64,000 bases of DNA from assembly GCF_900090245.1 (NCBI RefSeq), contig NZ_FMDN01000017.1:1-64000 (forward strand). Direction: 5' to 3'. The position numbers and the translations under genes were made by a program. Numbering within the stretch: position 1 is the first letter of the stretch; each line of letters begins with the position of its first letter. Source of the DNA: Micromonospora halophytica (lineage in GTDB: Bacteria; Actinomycetota; Actinomycetes; Mycobacteriales; Micromonosporaceae). This document shows, piece by piece, positions 33,625-41,784 of the stretch. The notes under the pieces are model-generated. The model had not been told where the DNA came from. It ran no database searches and saw only the letters and a list, made by a program, of their open reading frames with translations.

Positions 33625-33808
33625 TGCCCAGGCGACGAGTGACGACGGGCGACGCCGGGTATGGTTTGGGGTGACGGTGTCGCCGGGCGGTCGCCCGCGA
33701 TCGAGACACCACCCCCTGATCGGGCGCCAGTGCGTGCGCCGACTTGTCCTCGCGCGACCGGCATGGCCGCGACCCCATGTGCTCCTCTGTCAGGAACAGG
33801 AATACGGC

Positions 33809-34000
33809 ATGACCTCACACGACAATGATCGACCGGCGTTGTTCCTCACCACGCCGAACACGGACGGGCCCGACGGCCAGGCCGTGGCCTTCGACGGCAG
33901 TGCGGAAGCGATGCGGCGGCTACGCCATCCATTCGCGGTGAACCCGGCCGGTGAGGAGGGGCGGGCCGCGGCGGGTGACAACTCGGAGCGGCGCGGCTGA
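33809..34000 (+). CDS. Small hypothetical protein
   Basis: A 63-residue, hydrophilic, cysteine-free protein (MTSHDNDRPALFLTTPNTDG, then VAFDGSAEAMRRLRHPFAVN). AGGAACAGGAA just before the ATG makes translation likely. No family is recognised. It lies between the tetR gene and the convergent desaturase. Confidence 0.45.
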   Translation: MTSHDNDRPALFLTTPNTDGPDGQAVAFDGSAEAMRRLRHPFAVNPAGEEGRAAAGDNSERRG

Positions 34001-34105
34001 CTCCCACTTGCGTGCCGCACGGCGTCCGCAGTTCTTCGGCCTGCCCGCCTGTGCCTCACTCAGCCGGCTCGCCTGGCCGCGCTGGAAGTCCTACGCGGGA
34101 TGGCG

Positions 34106-35149
34106 TCAGCGAACGCTGCCGTCCGCCTGCGGTTCACGGGATCCGATGTCGTGCAGGTGGCGTAGCGCCTCTGCCCAGGAGCGGCTCAGGGTGGTCTCGT
34201 GGTAGTCGATGTCGTGCTCCGCGCAGAACCGCCGGATCAGCGGCCGGGCGCGACGCAGGTTGGGGCAGGGCATGCTCGGGAACAGGTGATGTTCGATCTG
34301 GTAGTTCAGACCGCCGAGCACGGTGTCGACGAACACCCCGCCGCGCACGTTGCGGGAGGTGAGGACCTGCCGCCGTAGGTAGTCGAGGTTGTCCTCGGCA
34401 CCGAGGATCGGCATGCCCTTGTGGTTGGGGGCGAAGGAGCAACCGAGGTAGAGGCCGAGCACACCCTGGTTGACGAGAATGAACGCAATCGCCTGGGCGG
34501 GGCTCAGGACCAGGAGCACGGCGGCGAGGTAGCCGCCCAGGTGCAGGGCCAGCAGTCCGGCTTCGGCGGGGCGACGCGCGAGACGGCGCGGGCCGAGCAG
34601 GGCCCGCACGCTGTTGGCGTGCAGGTGCAGGCCTTCCAGCAGGAGCAGCGGGAAGAACAGGTACGCCTGGTGGCGGGCGAACAGCGCGCCGAGGCCACGG
34701 CGTCGGCTGGCCTGCTCGGTGGTGAAGGACAGGGGCGCCACGGTGATGTCGGGGTCCTTGCCTTCGGTGTTCGGGTGAGCGTGGTGCCGGTTGTGCTTGT
34801 CCACCCACCAGCCGTAGCTGATCCCGGTCAACAGGTTGCCGTGCACGATGCCGATCAGGTCGTTCGCCCGGCGCGTGCGGGCGATCTGCCGGTGCCCCGC
34901 GTCGTGGCCGACGAAGCCGGCCTGCGCGAAGACCACCGCGAGGGCCACCGCGACAGCCATCTGCCACCACGACTCGCCCAACCGGACGAACAGGACCCAC
35001 AGCCCGACGAAGGCACCGACGACGAGGCCGACGCGTACCGCGTAGTGGCCTCGCCGCCGCCCGAGCAGACCCGCCGCGCGAACCTGCCGGGACAGGTCGG
35101 CGTAGTCGCTGCCCCGCTGGCGGTCGGCGTCCAGGCTGGTGTCGCTCAT
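34106..35149 (-). CDS. Membrane fatty acid desaturase
   Basis: A 347-residue di-iron desaturase of the front-end/acyl-lipid type. The three histidine boxes are HDAGH (with FVGHDAGHRQ), HNRHH (DKHNRHHAHPN) and the variant QIEHH (NYQIEHHLFPSMP), separated by paired membrane helices. Such enzymes introduce double bonds into membrane acyl chains using O2 and ferredoxin or cytochrome b5-type donors, often in cold or envelope adaptation. ATG at 35149 follows GGGAGACATC. The GxQIEHHLFP box points to the linoleoyl-CoA/delta-6-like subgroup, but regiospecificity cannot be read from sequence. Confidence 0.9.
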   Translation of the reverse strand: MSDTSLDADRQRGSDYADLSRQVRAAGLLGRRRGHYAVRVGLVVGAFVGLWVLFVRLGESWWQMAVAVALAVVFAQAGFVGHDAGHRQIARTRRANDLIGIVHGNLLTGISYGWWVDKHNRHHAHPNTEGKDPDITVAPLSFTTEQASRRRGLGALFARHQAYLFFPLLLLEGLHLHANSVRALLGPRRLARRPAEAGLLALHLGGYLAAVLLVLSPAQAIAFILVNQGVLGLYLGCSFAPNHKGMPILGAEDNLDYLRRQVLTSRNVRGGVFVDTVLGGLNYQIEHHLFPSMPCPNLRRARPLIRRFCAEHDIDYHETTLSRSWAEALRHLHDIGSREPQADGSVR

Positions 35150-35183
35150 GATGTCTCCCGCTGGTCCACGCCCACCGGCCACC

Positions 35184-35348
35184 TCAGCGACGCCGACCCG
35201 ACCAACCGGTCAGGCGGGCCATCAGCTGCTGAAGCTTCTGCTGCGTGCCGGGCCTCGCCGCCTGGCGGCGGCCACGCCGCATCAGGTCACGCCCCCGTGG
35301 GCTGTTGAGCAGACCCTTGATCCGTTCACTCACCGAACCCGACGTCAC
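35184..35348 (-). CDS. Small conserved basic protein
   Basis: A 54-residue protein (SVSERIKGLLNSPRGRDLMR, then QQKLQQLMARLTGW) with a strongly basic centre. I recall similar short proteins in actinobacteria annotated only as hypothetical. GTG 35348 follows a GGGGGGAG tract; the frame is open further upstream but arginine-rich and antisense-like. It precedes the desaturase by 34 nt and may be co-transcribed with it. Confidence 0.5.
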   Translation of the reverse strand: MTSGSVSERIKGLLNSPRGRDLMRRGRRQAARPGTQQKLQQLMARLTGWSGRRR

Positions 35349-35754
35349 GGCGCACTCCCCCCTGGCCGGCGGATCGCCGGCTGACTCTCGTGCCTCGCCA
35401 CCGTCAGTCTCACCCCATCGCCGAGCCGGCCGGGGCGGATTGGCGGATCCGGACGGCGAACTCCCCGGCCTCGTCCTCGCCCTGGCCGAACGCCATGGTC
35501 GGATCCGGCACGTCATCTGGGGGCGACGGCATCACCACGAGGGGCGGGGACTCCCGGGTCAGCCCGAGGCGTGAATGACCGGGCAGCCGGGCCAATGAGA
35601 TCCGCCACGAATCGTGACAGAAGTCAGGGGGATCGACCGATAGGGATCACTGTACGGGACCACGCCCGTCACTGATCCTGCTCGGTTTGCGCTGCTAACT
35701 ACCCTGTCTTTGATCGCGTGCCAACGCACTCCTCCACAGCGACAAGGGCTACAG

Positions 35755-36627
35755 ATGAGCGAGAGTTACCCTCCGTACGGAGGTCAGCCGGATCCGAATG
35801 CGGCCTGGGGCACCCCGCCCGGCTCGCCGGTCGGTCAGCCGGGCTACGGCCAGCAGCCTCAGGGCTACCCTGGCCAGCCGGTGACCGCGCCGCCGTACGG
35901 TGCGCCCGTCCCACCACCGCAGAAGTCCAAGAAGGGTCTGTTCATCGGGCTGGGCATCGGTGCCGTGGTGCTGTTGCTCCTCATCACCTGCGGCGGTGTC
36001 ATCGGCTTCGTCGCCTTCAACGACGACGACGACGATCCGACCCCCGGCCCGTCGACCTCCGTCGCCGCGCCCGACCCCACGGCCGCGTCGCCCTCGGTCG
36101 CGCCGCAGCCGGGTGAGCCGGAGCCGGACAACAACAACGCGGTGACCGCGCAGAGCTCCAGCGACATGTCGGCGGTCTGCGACGGCAGCCCGATCCTGAA
36201 CGCCGCGCCGTACACCAGCCCGAAGGGCGCTAAGGTGCTCACCTTCTCGAACTCCCCGGAGCGGCCGTCGTCCTGGCGGAGCGAGTCGTTCGGCTACGGC
36301 AAGCCGTACTACGCCAGGTCGACCGAGTGGGCGACGGTGGGCATCGTCGGCTGCCTCACCTACATCGAGGGTAGTGAGGGTCCGGGCCGCAAGTGCGACT
36401 ACAAGGACAGCTCCCAGAAGACGGTCACCATCGACTATGTCTCGTCGCGGTACACGCTGACCTTCCACAACGCCAAGACCGGCGTGAAGGTCGGCGACGG
36501 CGGCACGGTCAACGCTCCGGCCACCCGGTGCCCGAGCTTCATCTCCTACAACCGCACGACCATGAAGGCGTACGCCAGGCCGGACGACGGCGCGCTGGAG
36601 CTGGCTCTGGACAAGTTCACGGGCTGA
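35755..36627 (+). CDS. Single-pass membrane protein with Pro/Gly/Tyr-rich N-terminus
   Basis: A 290-residue protein. The cytoplasmic N-terminus is low-complexity (SESYPPYGGQPDPNAAWG, QPGYGQQPQGYPGQP), a single membrane helix follows (GLFIGLGIGAVVLLLLITCG), then an Asp-rich stretch (NDDDDDP), a Ser/Pro/Ala linker and a ~160-residue external domain with four or more cysteines (CDGSP, GCLTY, KCDYKD, RCPSF). This layout is typical of actinobacterial DUF4352/DUF4190-like envelope proteins, but no defined domain is recognised. AAGG lies 7 nt before the ATG. Confidence 0.65.
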   Translation: MSESYPPYGGQPDPNAAWGTPPGSPVGQPGYGQQPQGYPGQPVTAPPYGAPVPPPQKSKKGLFIGLGIGAVVLLLLITCGGVIGFVAFNDDDDDPTPGPSTSVAAPDPTAASPSVAPQPGEPEPDNNNAVTAQSSSDMSAVCDGSPILNAAPYTSPKGAKVLTFSNSPERPSSWRSESFGYGKPYYARSTEWATVGIVGCLTYIEGSEGPGRKCDYKDSSQKTVTIDYVSSRYTLTFHNAKTGVKVGDGGTVNAPATRCPSFISYNRTTMKAYARPDDGALELALDKFTG

Positions 36628-36645
36628 GCGGACCGCTGGCCCACG

Positions 36646-36679
36646 ACCGTGGGTGCCGGGTCGGCCCGGCACCCACGGT
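36646..36679. terminator. Bidirectional terminator
   Basis: ACCGTGGGTGCCGGG (36646-36660), loop TCGG, and its complement (36665-36679) form a 15-bp perfect stem between the convergent membrane-protein and cellulase genes. Confidence 0.8.
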
Positions 36680-36688
36680 CGACCGGTG

Positions 36689-38815
36689 TCAGCCGGCGAC
36701 GCCGGTGACGGTGCCGCCCGACCGGGTGACCCGGTAGGTCACCTGCTCACCGCTCCAGAAGTGGAACGTCAGGGTCACCTGCCTGCCATCGGTGACCTCG
36801 GCGAAGAAGTCGGACGTCAGGTTGATCACGTTGGTGCCGTAGTTCGGGGCGAACGCCCGGTCGAACTCCTTGAACGAGGTCCAGTTGTGCGGGCCGGCGT
36901 TGCTGCCGTCGGCGTACCTGGCCTCCATGGTGGCGAGCTGGTCGCCACGGAACGCGGTGGGGATGGCGAAGGAGCTTGTCGTCCCGGTGGCGTTCTGCAG
37001 GACCGGCCGGTCGTAGGTGATCACGTTGACCCGCCACGGCACGCCCGCCGAGAACCGCACGGACAGCGTCGCGTTGACCCCGTACGCCCGGGCGCCGGTC
37101 AGTCGGGTGAGCGCCGACGCGGTGAGCGTGAGCTGGTCGCCCGAGACGGTGTAGTCGGTGCCGCGGACCAGGTCGGTGGCGCCCTGGCGGAGGCCGACGA
37201 AGGACGTGCCGTTGAGGTTCAGCGTGAGGGTCTTGCTGCTGATCGGGCTGGACTTCGCGTTGAACACCAGGTCCGAGGAGGCGGTGCCGGAGCGGGTCGT
37301 CCAGCTCGACCTGATCTGCGCGAACAGCTCCGGGTCCTTCCACTGGAAGGCGGTCCGGTCGAAGTGCTGGCCGTTGTCCCAGAGCATGGTGGTGATCTGC
37401 CGGGTGCGCGCGTACCAGCCGAGGAACTCGAAGAACTTCAGCTTCTCGCCCTGCTCGATGGTGCCCGTGTGCCGGTCGAAGCCGAGCAGGCCGTACTCGC
37501 CGATGATGACCGGGATCCGCTTGGCGACGAAGGAGTGGTACACCCGGTCGAAGGAGTCGGTCAGGTCCTTCTGCGCGGTGGCGTCGAAGCGGGTGCCACC
37601 GGCGACGTTCACGCTGAACGGCCAGTATCCGTAGAAGTGCACGGTGGCGATCAGGTTCGGGTCGTTGAGGGTCTGGAACGTGGCCGCCAACTCGTCGACG
37701 CGGGCCTGCTCGGACGACGTGTGCAGGGTGGGCAGCACCAGCAGACGGGTGGCGTTGTTGCCGCCGGACTGTCGCACGATCCGGTGGAAGGACGTGTTCA
37801 GCTCGTTGAGCAGCGTGGCATTCTGGGCGTCGCCGGAACTGCCGGTGAACTGCGGCTCGTTGACGCTCTCGAAGACCAGCTTGGGCGAGGAGTTGCGGAA
37901 CGTGCTCGACAGCTGGGTCCAGATCGCGTTGTACCGGTTCAGCACGTTCGTGCGGTCGGTGGGCATCGTGTTGATCCACTGCCACGAGTCGTGGTGAATG
38001 TTGATCATCACGTAGAAGCCGTCGGCGAGGGCCCAGTCGACCACCTCCTTGACCCGGTTGAGGTAGGCCGCCTCGATGGTGTGGTTCGGCGCCCCGCCCA
38101 GGTGCGCCGACCAGGTCACCGGGATGCGGATGCTCTTGAAGCCCTGCGCCCGGACGTTGTCGAGCAACGCCTCGGTGATCCGCGGGTTGCCCCAGGCGGT
38201 CTCGTCGGCGCCGACGGCGTCGAGGGAGTTGCCGAGGTTCCAGCCGGGCTGCATCGCGGCGACCGCCGCCATCGCGTCGGTGGCCGGCGGCGGCGAGGTG
38301 GGTGGCGGCGAGGTGGGTGGCGGCGAGGTGGGTGGCGGCGTGGTCGGGGGCGGGCTGCTCGGCGGCGGCGTGGTGCCGACGGAGCCGGTGCAGGTGACGC
38401 CGTTGAGTGCGAACGTCGTGGGCGCGGTGTTGGTGCCCGACCAGGAGCCGTTGAAGCCGAACGACGTGGTGGCGTTGGTGCCGAGGTTGCCGTTGTAGCT
38501 GACGTTGGCGGCGGTGACCTGGTCCCCCGAGGAGGTGATGGTGGCGTTCCACGCCTGGGTGACCCGCTGCCCGGAGGGGAAGGTCCAGGTCAGGCGCCAG
38601 CCGTCGAGCGGGTCGCCGAGGTTGGTCACGGCGACGTCCGCGCCGAAGCCGCCCTGCCACTGCGCGGTGGTGGTGTACGTGACCTTGCAGCCCACCGCCG
38701 CCTGGGCGCTGCCGGCGACCGTCATGCCGAGGCCCACCAGCAGGGTCGTGATGCCCGTCGCGGCGAGCCCCAGCCGCCATCGTGTTCTTCGCAGGGTGCC
38801 GTGCAGACCGGACAT
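36689..38815 (-). CDS. Secreted multidomain GH5 endoglucanase (CBM2-GH5-X2-CBM46)
   Basis: A 708-residue secreted cellulase. Order: signal peptide; CBM2 (residues ~40-145, CKVTYTTTAQWQGGFGADV); a repetitive PPPTSPPPTS linker; GH5 catalytic domain (~180-510) with QPGWNLGNSLDAV, acid/base Glu320 (FESVNEPQF) and nucleophile Glu440 (VIIGEYGLLGF); an X2-type Ig module (SDLVFNAKSSPISSKTLTL); and a CBM46-like C-terminal module (NWTSFKEFDRAFAPNYG ... FHFWSGEQVTYRV). The GH5_4/X2/CBM46 tail matches the tri-modular design known from Bacillus Cel5B-like enzymes. GAGGAG precedes the ATG. A strong promoter with operator lies about 90 nt upstream. Confidence 0.93.
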   Translation of the reverse strand: MSGLHGTLRRTRWRLGLAATGITTLLVGLGMTVAGSAQAAVGCKVTYTTTAQWQGGFGADVAVTNLGDPLDGWRLTWTFPSGQRVTQAWNATITSSGDQVTAANVSYNGNLGTNATTSFGFNGSWSGTNTAPTTFALNGVTCTGSVGTTPPPSSPPPTTPPPTSPPPTSPPPTSPPPATDAMAAVAAMQPGWNLGNSLDAVGADETAWGNPRITEALLDNVRAQGFKSIRIPVTWSAHLGGAPNHTIEAAYLNRVKEVVDWALADGFYVMINIHHDSWQWINTMPTDRTNVLNRYNAIWTQLSSTFRNSSPKLVFESVNEPQFTGSSGDAQNATLLNELNTSFHRIVRQSGGNNATRLLVLPTLHTSSEQARVDELAATFQTLNDPNLIATVHFYGYWPFSVNVAGGTRFDATAQKDLTDSFDRVYHSFVAKRIPVIIGEYGLLGFDRHTGTIEQGEKLKFFEFLGWYARTRQITTMLWDNGQHFDRTAFQWKDPELFAQIRSSWTTRSGTASSDLVFNAKSSPISSKTLTLNLNGTSFVGLRQGATDLVRGTDYTVSGDQLTLTASALTRLTGARAYGVNATLSVRFSAGVPWRVNVITYDRPVLQNATGTTSSFAIPTAFRGDQLATMEARYADGSNAGPHNWTSFKEFDRAFAPNYGTNVINLTSDFFAEVTDGRQVTLTFHFWSGEQVTYRVTRSGGTVTGVAG

Positions 38816-38903
38816 GGCTCTCCTCAGGGGACGGTGGTGGTGTTCGCCGGTGGTGGGTGGCCGTGGTGTCGTCGTGCCGAACGGGACACCCAGGCCGATC
38901 CGA

Positions 38904-38932
38904 GGTTAAGTTTGGATTCCAAACTTTGTCAA
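38904..38932 (-). promoter_or_regulatory. Cellulase promoter with palindromic operator in the spacer
   Basis: On the minus strand TTGACA (38932-38927) and TTAACC (38909-38904) are spaced by exactly 17 bp. The palindrome AAGTTTGGATTCCAAACTT (38908-38926, perfect around one base) fills the spacer and touches both boxes. A consensus -35 is rare in such GC-rich DNA. A repressor bound here would exclude polymerase, implying induction of the cellulase by substrate-derived sugars. Confidence 0.8.
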
Positions 38933-39049
38933 TCGGTGGCGACCTATGCGAAGAGGCGGCGGGCCAGCACTCGACGACACACCATTCCCGGCAGGGGCAA
39001 TCCGCTGGAACCGGCACCCTCCCCCACCGTCCCGGGCTAGGGTCGCGGC

Positions 39050-39832
39050 GTGGGCGCTCGTGCCGGCGTGATCCGGGCTCTCCAGGCCGATCCGGCGATG
39101 GCGTCGCTGCGCCGTTCCCTGGAGTCGTACTACGGCGACCCGGACCGGGAAGCAGCGATGGACGCGTTCTACGCACCCTTCGTCCGGCCGGGCGACCTCG
39201 TCTTCGACATCGGCGCGCACGTGGGCGACCGCGTCGGCAGCTTCCGCCGGCTCGGCGCCCGGGTCGTGGCGGTGGAGCCGCAACCGCTCTGCCTGCGGGC
39301 CCTGCGCGACATCTACCGCGACGACGACCGGGTCACCCTGGTCGAAGCGGCGTGTGGCGGGCGGGCCGGACGCGTCCGGTTGCACGTCAACTCCGCGAAC
39401 CCCACCGTCTCCACCGCCTCCGCCGACTTCCTGCGGGCCGCCGACGGCGCAGGCGGGTGGCAGGACGAGTCCTGGGACGCGGAGCTGACCGTCGCCGCCA
39501 CCACCCTCGACGCGCTGGCCGACGCGTACGGCGAGCCGACCTTCGTGAAGATCGACGTCGAGGGCTTCGAGGACGAGGTGCTGGCCGGGCTGAGCCGCCC
39601 ACCGGCCGCGCTCTCCTTCGAGTTCACCACGATCGGACGCCCGGTGGCGCACCGCTGCCTCGACCGGGTGCGGACGCTCGGCTTCGACCGCTACAACCTC
39701 GCCCTCGGCGACCAGATGACACTGGCCCTCCCGGCCTGGGTGTCCGCCGACGAGTTGGCGGCCCACCTGCTCGCGCTGCCGCACGAGACGAACTCCGGTG
39801 ACGTCTACTGCCTGTCCCGACCGCCACCCTGA
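39050..39832 (+). CDS. FkbM family methyltransferase
   Basis: A 260-residue SAM-dependent methyltransferase. Motif I is LVFDIGAHVGDRVGSFRRLG, with the acidic AVEPQPLCLRALRD loop, ATTLDALADAYG and VKIDVEGFEDEVLAGL, which is diagnostic for the FkbM superfamily. Members O-methylate polyketide, sugar or lipid hydroxyls. It stands alone between the cellulase and YnfA genes, and no biosynthetic cluster adjoins it, so the acceptor is unknown. Confidence 0.85.
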   Translation: MGARAGVIRALQADPAMASLRRSLESYYGDPDREAAMDAFYAPFVRPGDLVFDIGAHVGDRVGSFRRLGARVVAVEPQPLCLRALRDIYRDDDRVTLVEAACGGRAGRVRLHVNSANPTVSTASADFLRAADGAGGWQDESWDAELTVAATTLDALADAYGEPTFVKIDVEGFEDEVLAGLSRPPAALSFEFTTIGRPVAHRCLDRVRTLGFDRYNLALGDQMTLALPAWVSADELAAHLLALPHETNSGDVYCLSRPPP

Positions 39833-39910
39833 GGACCGGCCTCCCGGCCGGCGGGCCGCACACCCAGGTCGTCCGACCGTCCCGCCCTCCGCGCCCCGGT
39901 CAGCTGAATT

Positions 39911-40246
39911 TCAGGCGTCGCGCGGGGCGTACATGATGACGGCGACGCCGAGCAGGCAGATCGCCGCGCCGGCCAGGTCCCACCGGTCGGGGCGGAACCC
40001 GTCCACCAGCACGCCCCAGGCGAGCGAGCCGGCGACGAACACCCCGCCGTAGGCGGCGAGGATACGGCCGAAGTTCGGATCCGGCTGGAAGGTGGCGACG
40101 AAGCCGTACGCGCCGAGGGCGATCACCCCGGCGGCGATCCACCACAGGCCCCGGTTCTCGCGCCAGCCCTGCCAGACCAGCCAGGCGCCGCCGATCTCGG
40201 CGAGCGCGGCGAGGGCGAACAGCAGCAGCGAACGGAGGACGGTCAC
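39911..40246 (-). CDS. YnfA/UPF0060 family membrane protein
   Basis: A 111-residue four-helix membrane protein with the UPF0060 signature LAALAEIGGAWLVWQGWREN, FGRILAAYGGVFVAGSLAWG and DRWDLAGAAICLLGVAVIMY. The family is structurally related to small multidrug resistance transporters, but its substrate is uncertain. GTG 40246 gives the usual start (VTVLRSLLLF) and length; an upstream in-frame start at 40285 adds a non-conserved basic tail. Confidence 0.9.
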   Translation of the reverse strand: MTVLRSLLLFALAALAEIGGAWLVWQGWRENRGLWWIAAGVIALGAYGFVATFQPDPNFGRILAAYGGVFVAGSLAWGVLVDGFRPDRWDLAGAAICLLGVAVIMYAPRDA

Positions 40247-40402
40247 CCTCCGGACCGTACCCCGGTCGTCCTGCCGCCACCGCACGCGCAGCAGGCCGCG
40301 CGGGCGAGGCCCGCCAGAGCGGTCAGCCCGGGCGGCAGGGTACGGCAGGCGAGCTCAACGACGCTCTCCGCCGCGGCGTCCTGGCCGCCACACAGCTCCC
40401 GC

Positions 40403-40732
40403 TCACCGGCCGATCCTCGCGGTGGCCCGGGCGGCCAGGGCGTCGAGCACCGCCACCTGCGCGGACGGGACCTCCACCCGCACCTCGACGTGGTCCGCCG
40501 CCGGCGCCACGGTGAACGTGAAGAACCCGCAGCACCCGGACTCCCGGGTGGTCAGGTCACGCACGCTCGCCTCGGCCGTCGGGTCGAACGTCCAGCGCAG
40601 CCGGGTGGGGCCCGGCCGCTCCTGCCGGCGCAGGGCGGTGGCGAACAGCTCGTCGAACTCGGCCACCCGCAGCGGCCGCTCGGGGGTGGGCAGGGTGCAC
40701 GACGCGGGCACCCAGTCCTGCTCGTCGCTCAT
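40403..40732 (-). CDS. Small conserved protein under a MerR-type promoter
   Basis: A 109-residue soluble protein: CTLPTPERPLRVAEFDELF, a charged middle and SGCCGFFTFTV, with a Cys-Cys pair in the strand after an ETG/RESG turn. I recall similar proteins in actinobacterial mercury- or arsenic-linked operons, where they are annotated as hypothetical. Here no metal gene adjoins. The ATG lies only 7 nt after a -10 box, implying a leaderless transcript. The adjacent cysteines and the MerR-style promoter suggest a metal- or thiol-related role, which is inference. Confidence 0.65.
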   Translation of the reverse strand: MSDEQDWVPASCTLPTPERPLRVAEFDELFATALRRQERPGPTRLRWTFDPTAEASVRDLTTRESGCCGFFTFTVAPAADHVEVRVEVPSAQVAVLDALAARATARIGR

Positions 40733-40739
40733 GGTGTCG

Positions 40740-40770
40740 ACGGTAGGCCGGTACCGGGTACCGGAGGCAA
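40740..40770 (-). promoter_or_regulatory. MerR-type promoter with 19-bp spacer and perfect operator
   Basis: On the minus strand TTGCCT (40770-40765) and TACCGT (40745-40740) are separated by 19 bp. The spacer contains CCGGTACC-C-GGTACCGG (40764-40748), a perfect palindrome around one base. This is the defining architecture of MerR-activated promoters (ZntR, CueR, MerR). No merR gene lies within 28 kb on either side in the window except the two ACCCTCA-linked ones. Confidence 0.8.
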
Positions 40771-40783
40771 GTCCCGGGCACGC

Positions 40784-40815
40784 CGCCGGCCCGTCCCGGG
40801 CGGGACGGGCCGGCG
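40784..40815 (-). terminator. Hairpin terminator after the GlsB/YeaQ gene
   Basis: CGCCGGCCCGTCCCG and CGGGACGGGCCGGCG (40784-40798, 40801-40815) form a 13- to 15-bp GC stem 10 nt past the stop of the GlsB/YeaQ gene on the minus strand. Confidence 0.7.
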
Positions 40816-40824
40816 GGGTCGGTG

Positions 40825-41094
40825 TCAGTGGCGGCGGCGGCCGTACGCGCCGGCGGCCAGCGAGACGCCGATCGCGGCGAAGACCACCTGGATGAGCAGC
40901 TCGATCCAGTCGACGCCGGCGGTGTCGTCGACACCGAGGGCGGCGGCGACCAGGGTGCCGAGGATCGCGGCGACCACACCGATGACCAGGGTCAACCAGA
41001 TCGGGATGTGCTGCTTGCCGGGCACCACCAGGCGGCCCAGCGCGCCGATGATCAGACCGATGATGATCGCGGTGAGGATGCCGGTCACTTCCAC
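40825..41094 (-). CDS. GlsB/YeaQ/YmgE family (transglycosylase-associated) membrane protein
   Basis: An 89-residue protein with three hydrophobic segments: ILTAIIIGLIIGALGRLVVPG, IPIWLTLVIGVVAAILGTLV and IELLIQVVFAAIGVSLAAGAYG. The GALGRLxxPG turn is the family signature. It is a small stress-associated membrane protein of unknown mechanism. GTG 41094 follows GGAAGGAC at a good distance; upstream frame is non-conserved. Confidence 0.85.
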   Translation of the reverse strand: MEVTGILTAIIIGLIIGALGRLVVPGKQHIPIWLTLVIGVVAAILGTLVAAALGVDDTAGVDWIELLIQVVFAAIGVSLAAGAYGRRRH

Positions 41095-41258
41095 GGGAGC
41101 CGTCCTTCCGATCGTTGTCGTCGATCCCCTGCCTGCCCATTGGCGCACGCCGCCGAAACCGCGACGCCGAAATGTCACGCAACTGTCATGGATCCGCGCG
41201 GTCACCGCCAACCTGGGCCGCGACGGTAGGGGTCGACCGGGAGAAGGGAGGTACGACC

Positions 41259-41666
41259 ATGGCGTCGCCACAGCCGCCCGCCCGGTGTACCGTCCCCCTG
41301 GTCGAGGTCTGCCTCACCGAGTTCGACCTTGCCTGCCTGCCGCAGACGGGCGCGGTCTTCGACCGGCTGCTGGCCCTGCACCCAGGGCAGGTCGTGGTGG
41401 ACCTGTCCGGGTGCCGGCACATCGACGCCGCCGCCATCGGCCTGCTGCTGGACACCCACCGGCGGCTGGTCCGCGCCGGAGCGGTCCTCACCCTGCGTGA
41501 TCCGAATCCGCGGATCCGACGCATCCTGGCGACCGCCCACCTGGACCGGGTCCTGCCGGTCGTGGACGCCCCGTCGGCCGGTACGACCACCGGCGCGGTG
41601 GAGGGGGAGGCGGTGCGGCCGGGTCCGGCCGCCCGCGGCAGAGCGGCGGTTCCCGCCCGGCAGTGA
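41259..41666 (+). CDS. STAS-domain anti-sigma factor antagonist lacking the phospho-serine
   Basis: A 135-residue protein with one STAS domain (residues ~10-110): VVVDLSGCRHIDAAAIGLLLDT and RAGAVLTLRDPNPRIRRIL. In SpoIIAA/RsbV antagonists this loop reads DSxGL, with Ser phosphorylated by the partner kinase. Here residues 56-58 are Asp-Ala-Ala, so that Ser is absent. The protein may be a permanently active antagonist or scaffold. AAGGGAGG precedes the ATG. It is followed by a second STAS gene, an ATPase and a PP2C phosphatase: a partner-switching set. Confidence 0.85.
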   Translation: MASPQPPARCTVPLVEVCLTEFDLACLPQTGAVFDRLLALHPGQVVVDLSGCRHIDAAAIGLLLDTHRRLVRAGAVLTLRDPNPRIRRILATAHLDRVLPVVDAPSAGTTTGAVEGEAVRPGPAARGRAAVPARQ

Positions 41667-41784
41667 CCACCACCGGCCCTCGCACCCGAACCGCCCACCG
41701 GGCGCCGGACCACGACCTCCGGCTCTCGTCGACGGACGTCCGCCACGTCGGCAGGCGTGGCACGGACGTAGGAAGGACAGCAGG

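Noticed and set aside
36653..39040. 795-codon frame opposite the cellulase
   Set aside because: Antisense shadow of a long GC-rich gene; the cellulase domains are unambiguous.
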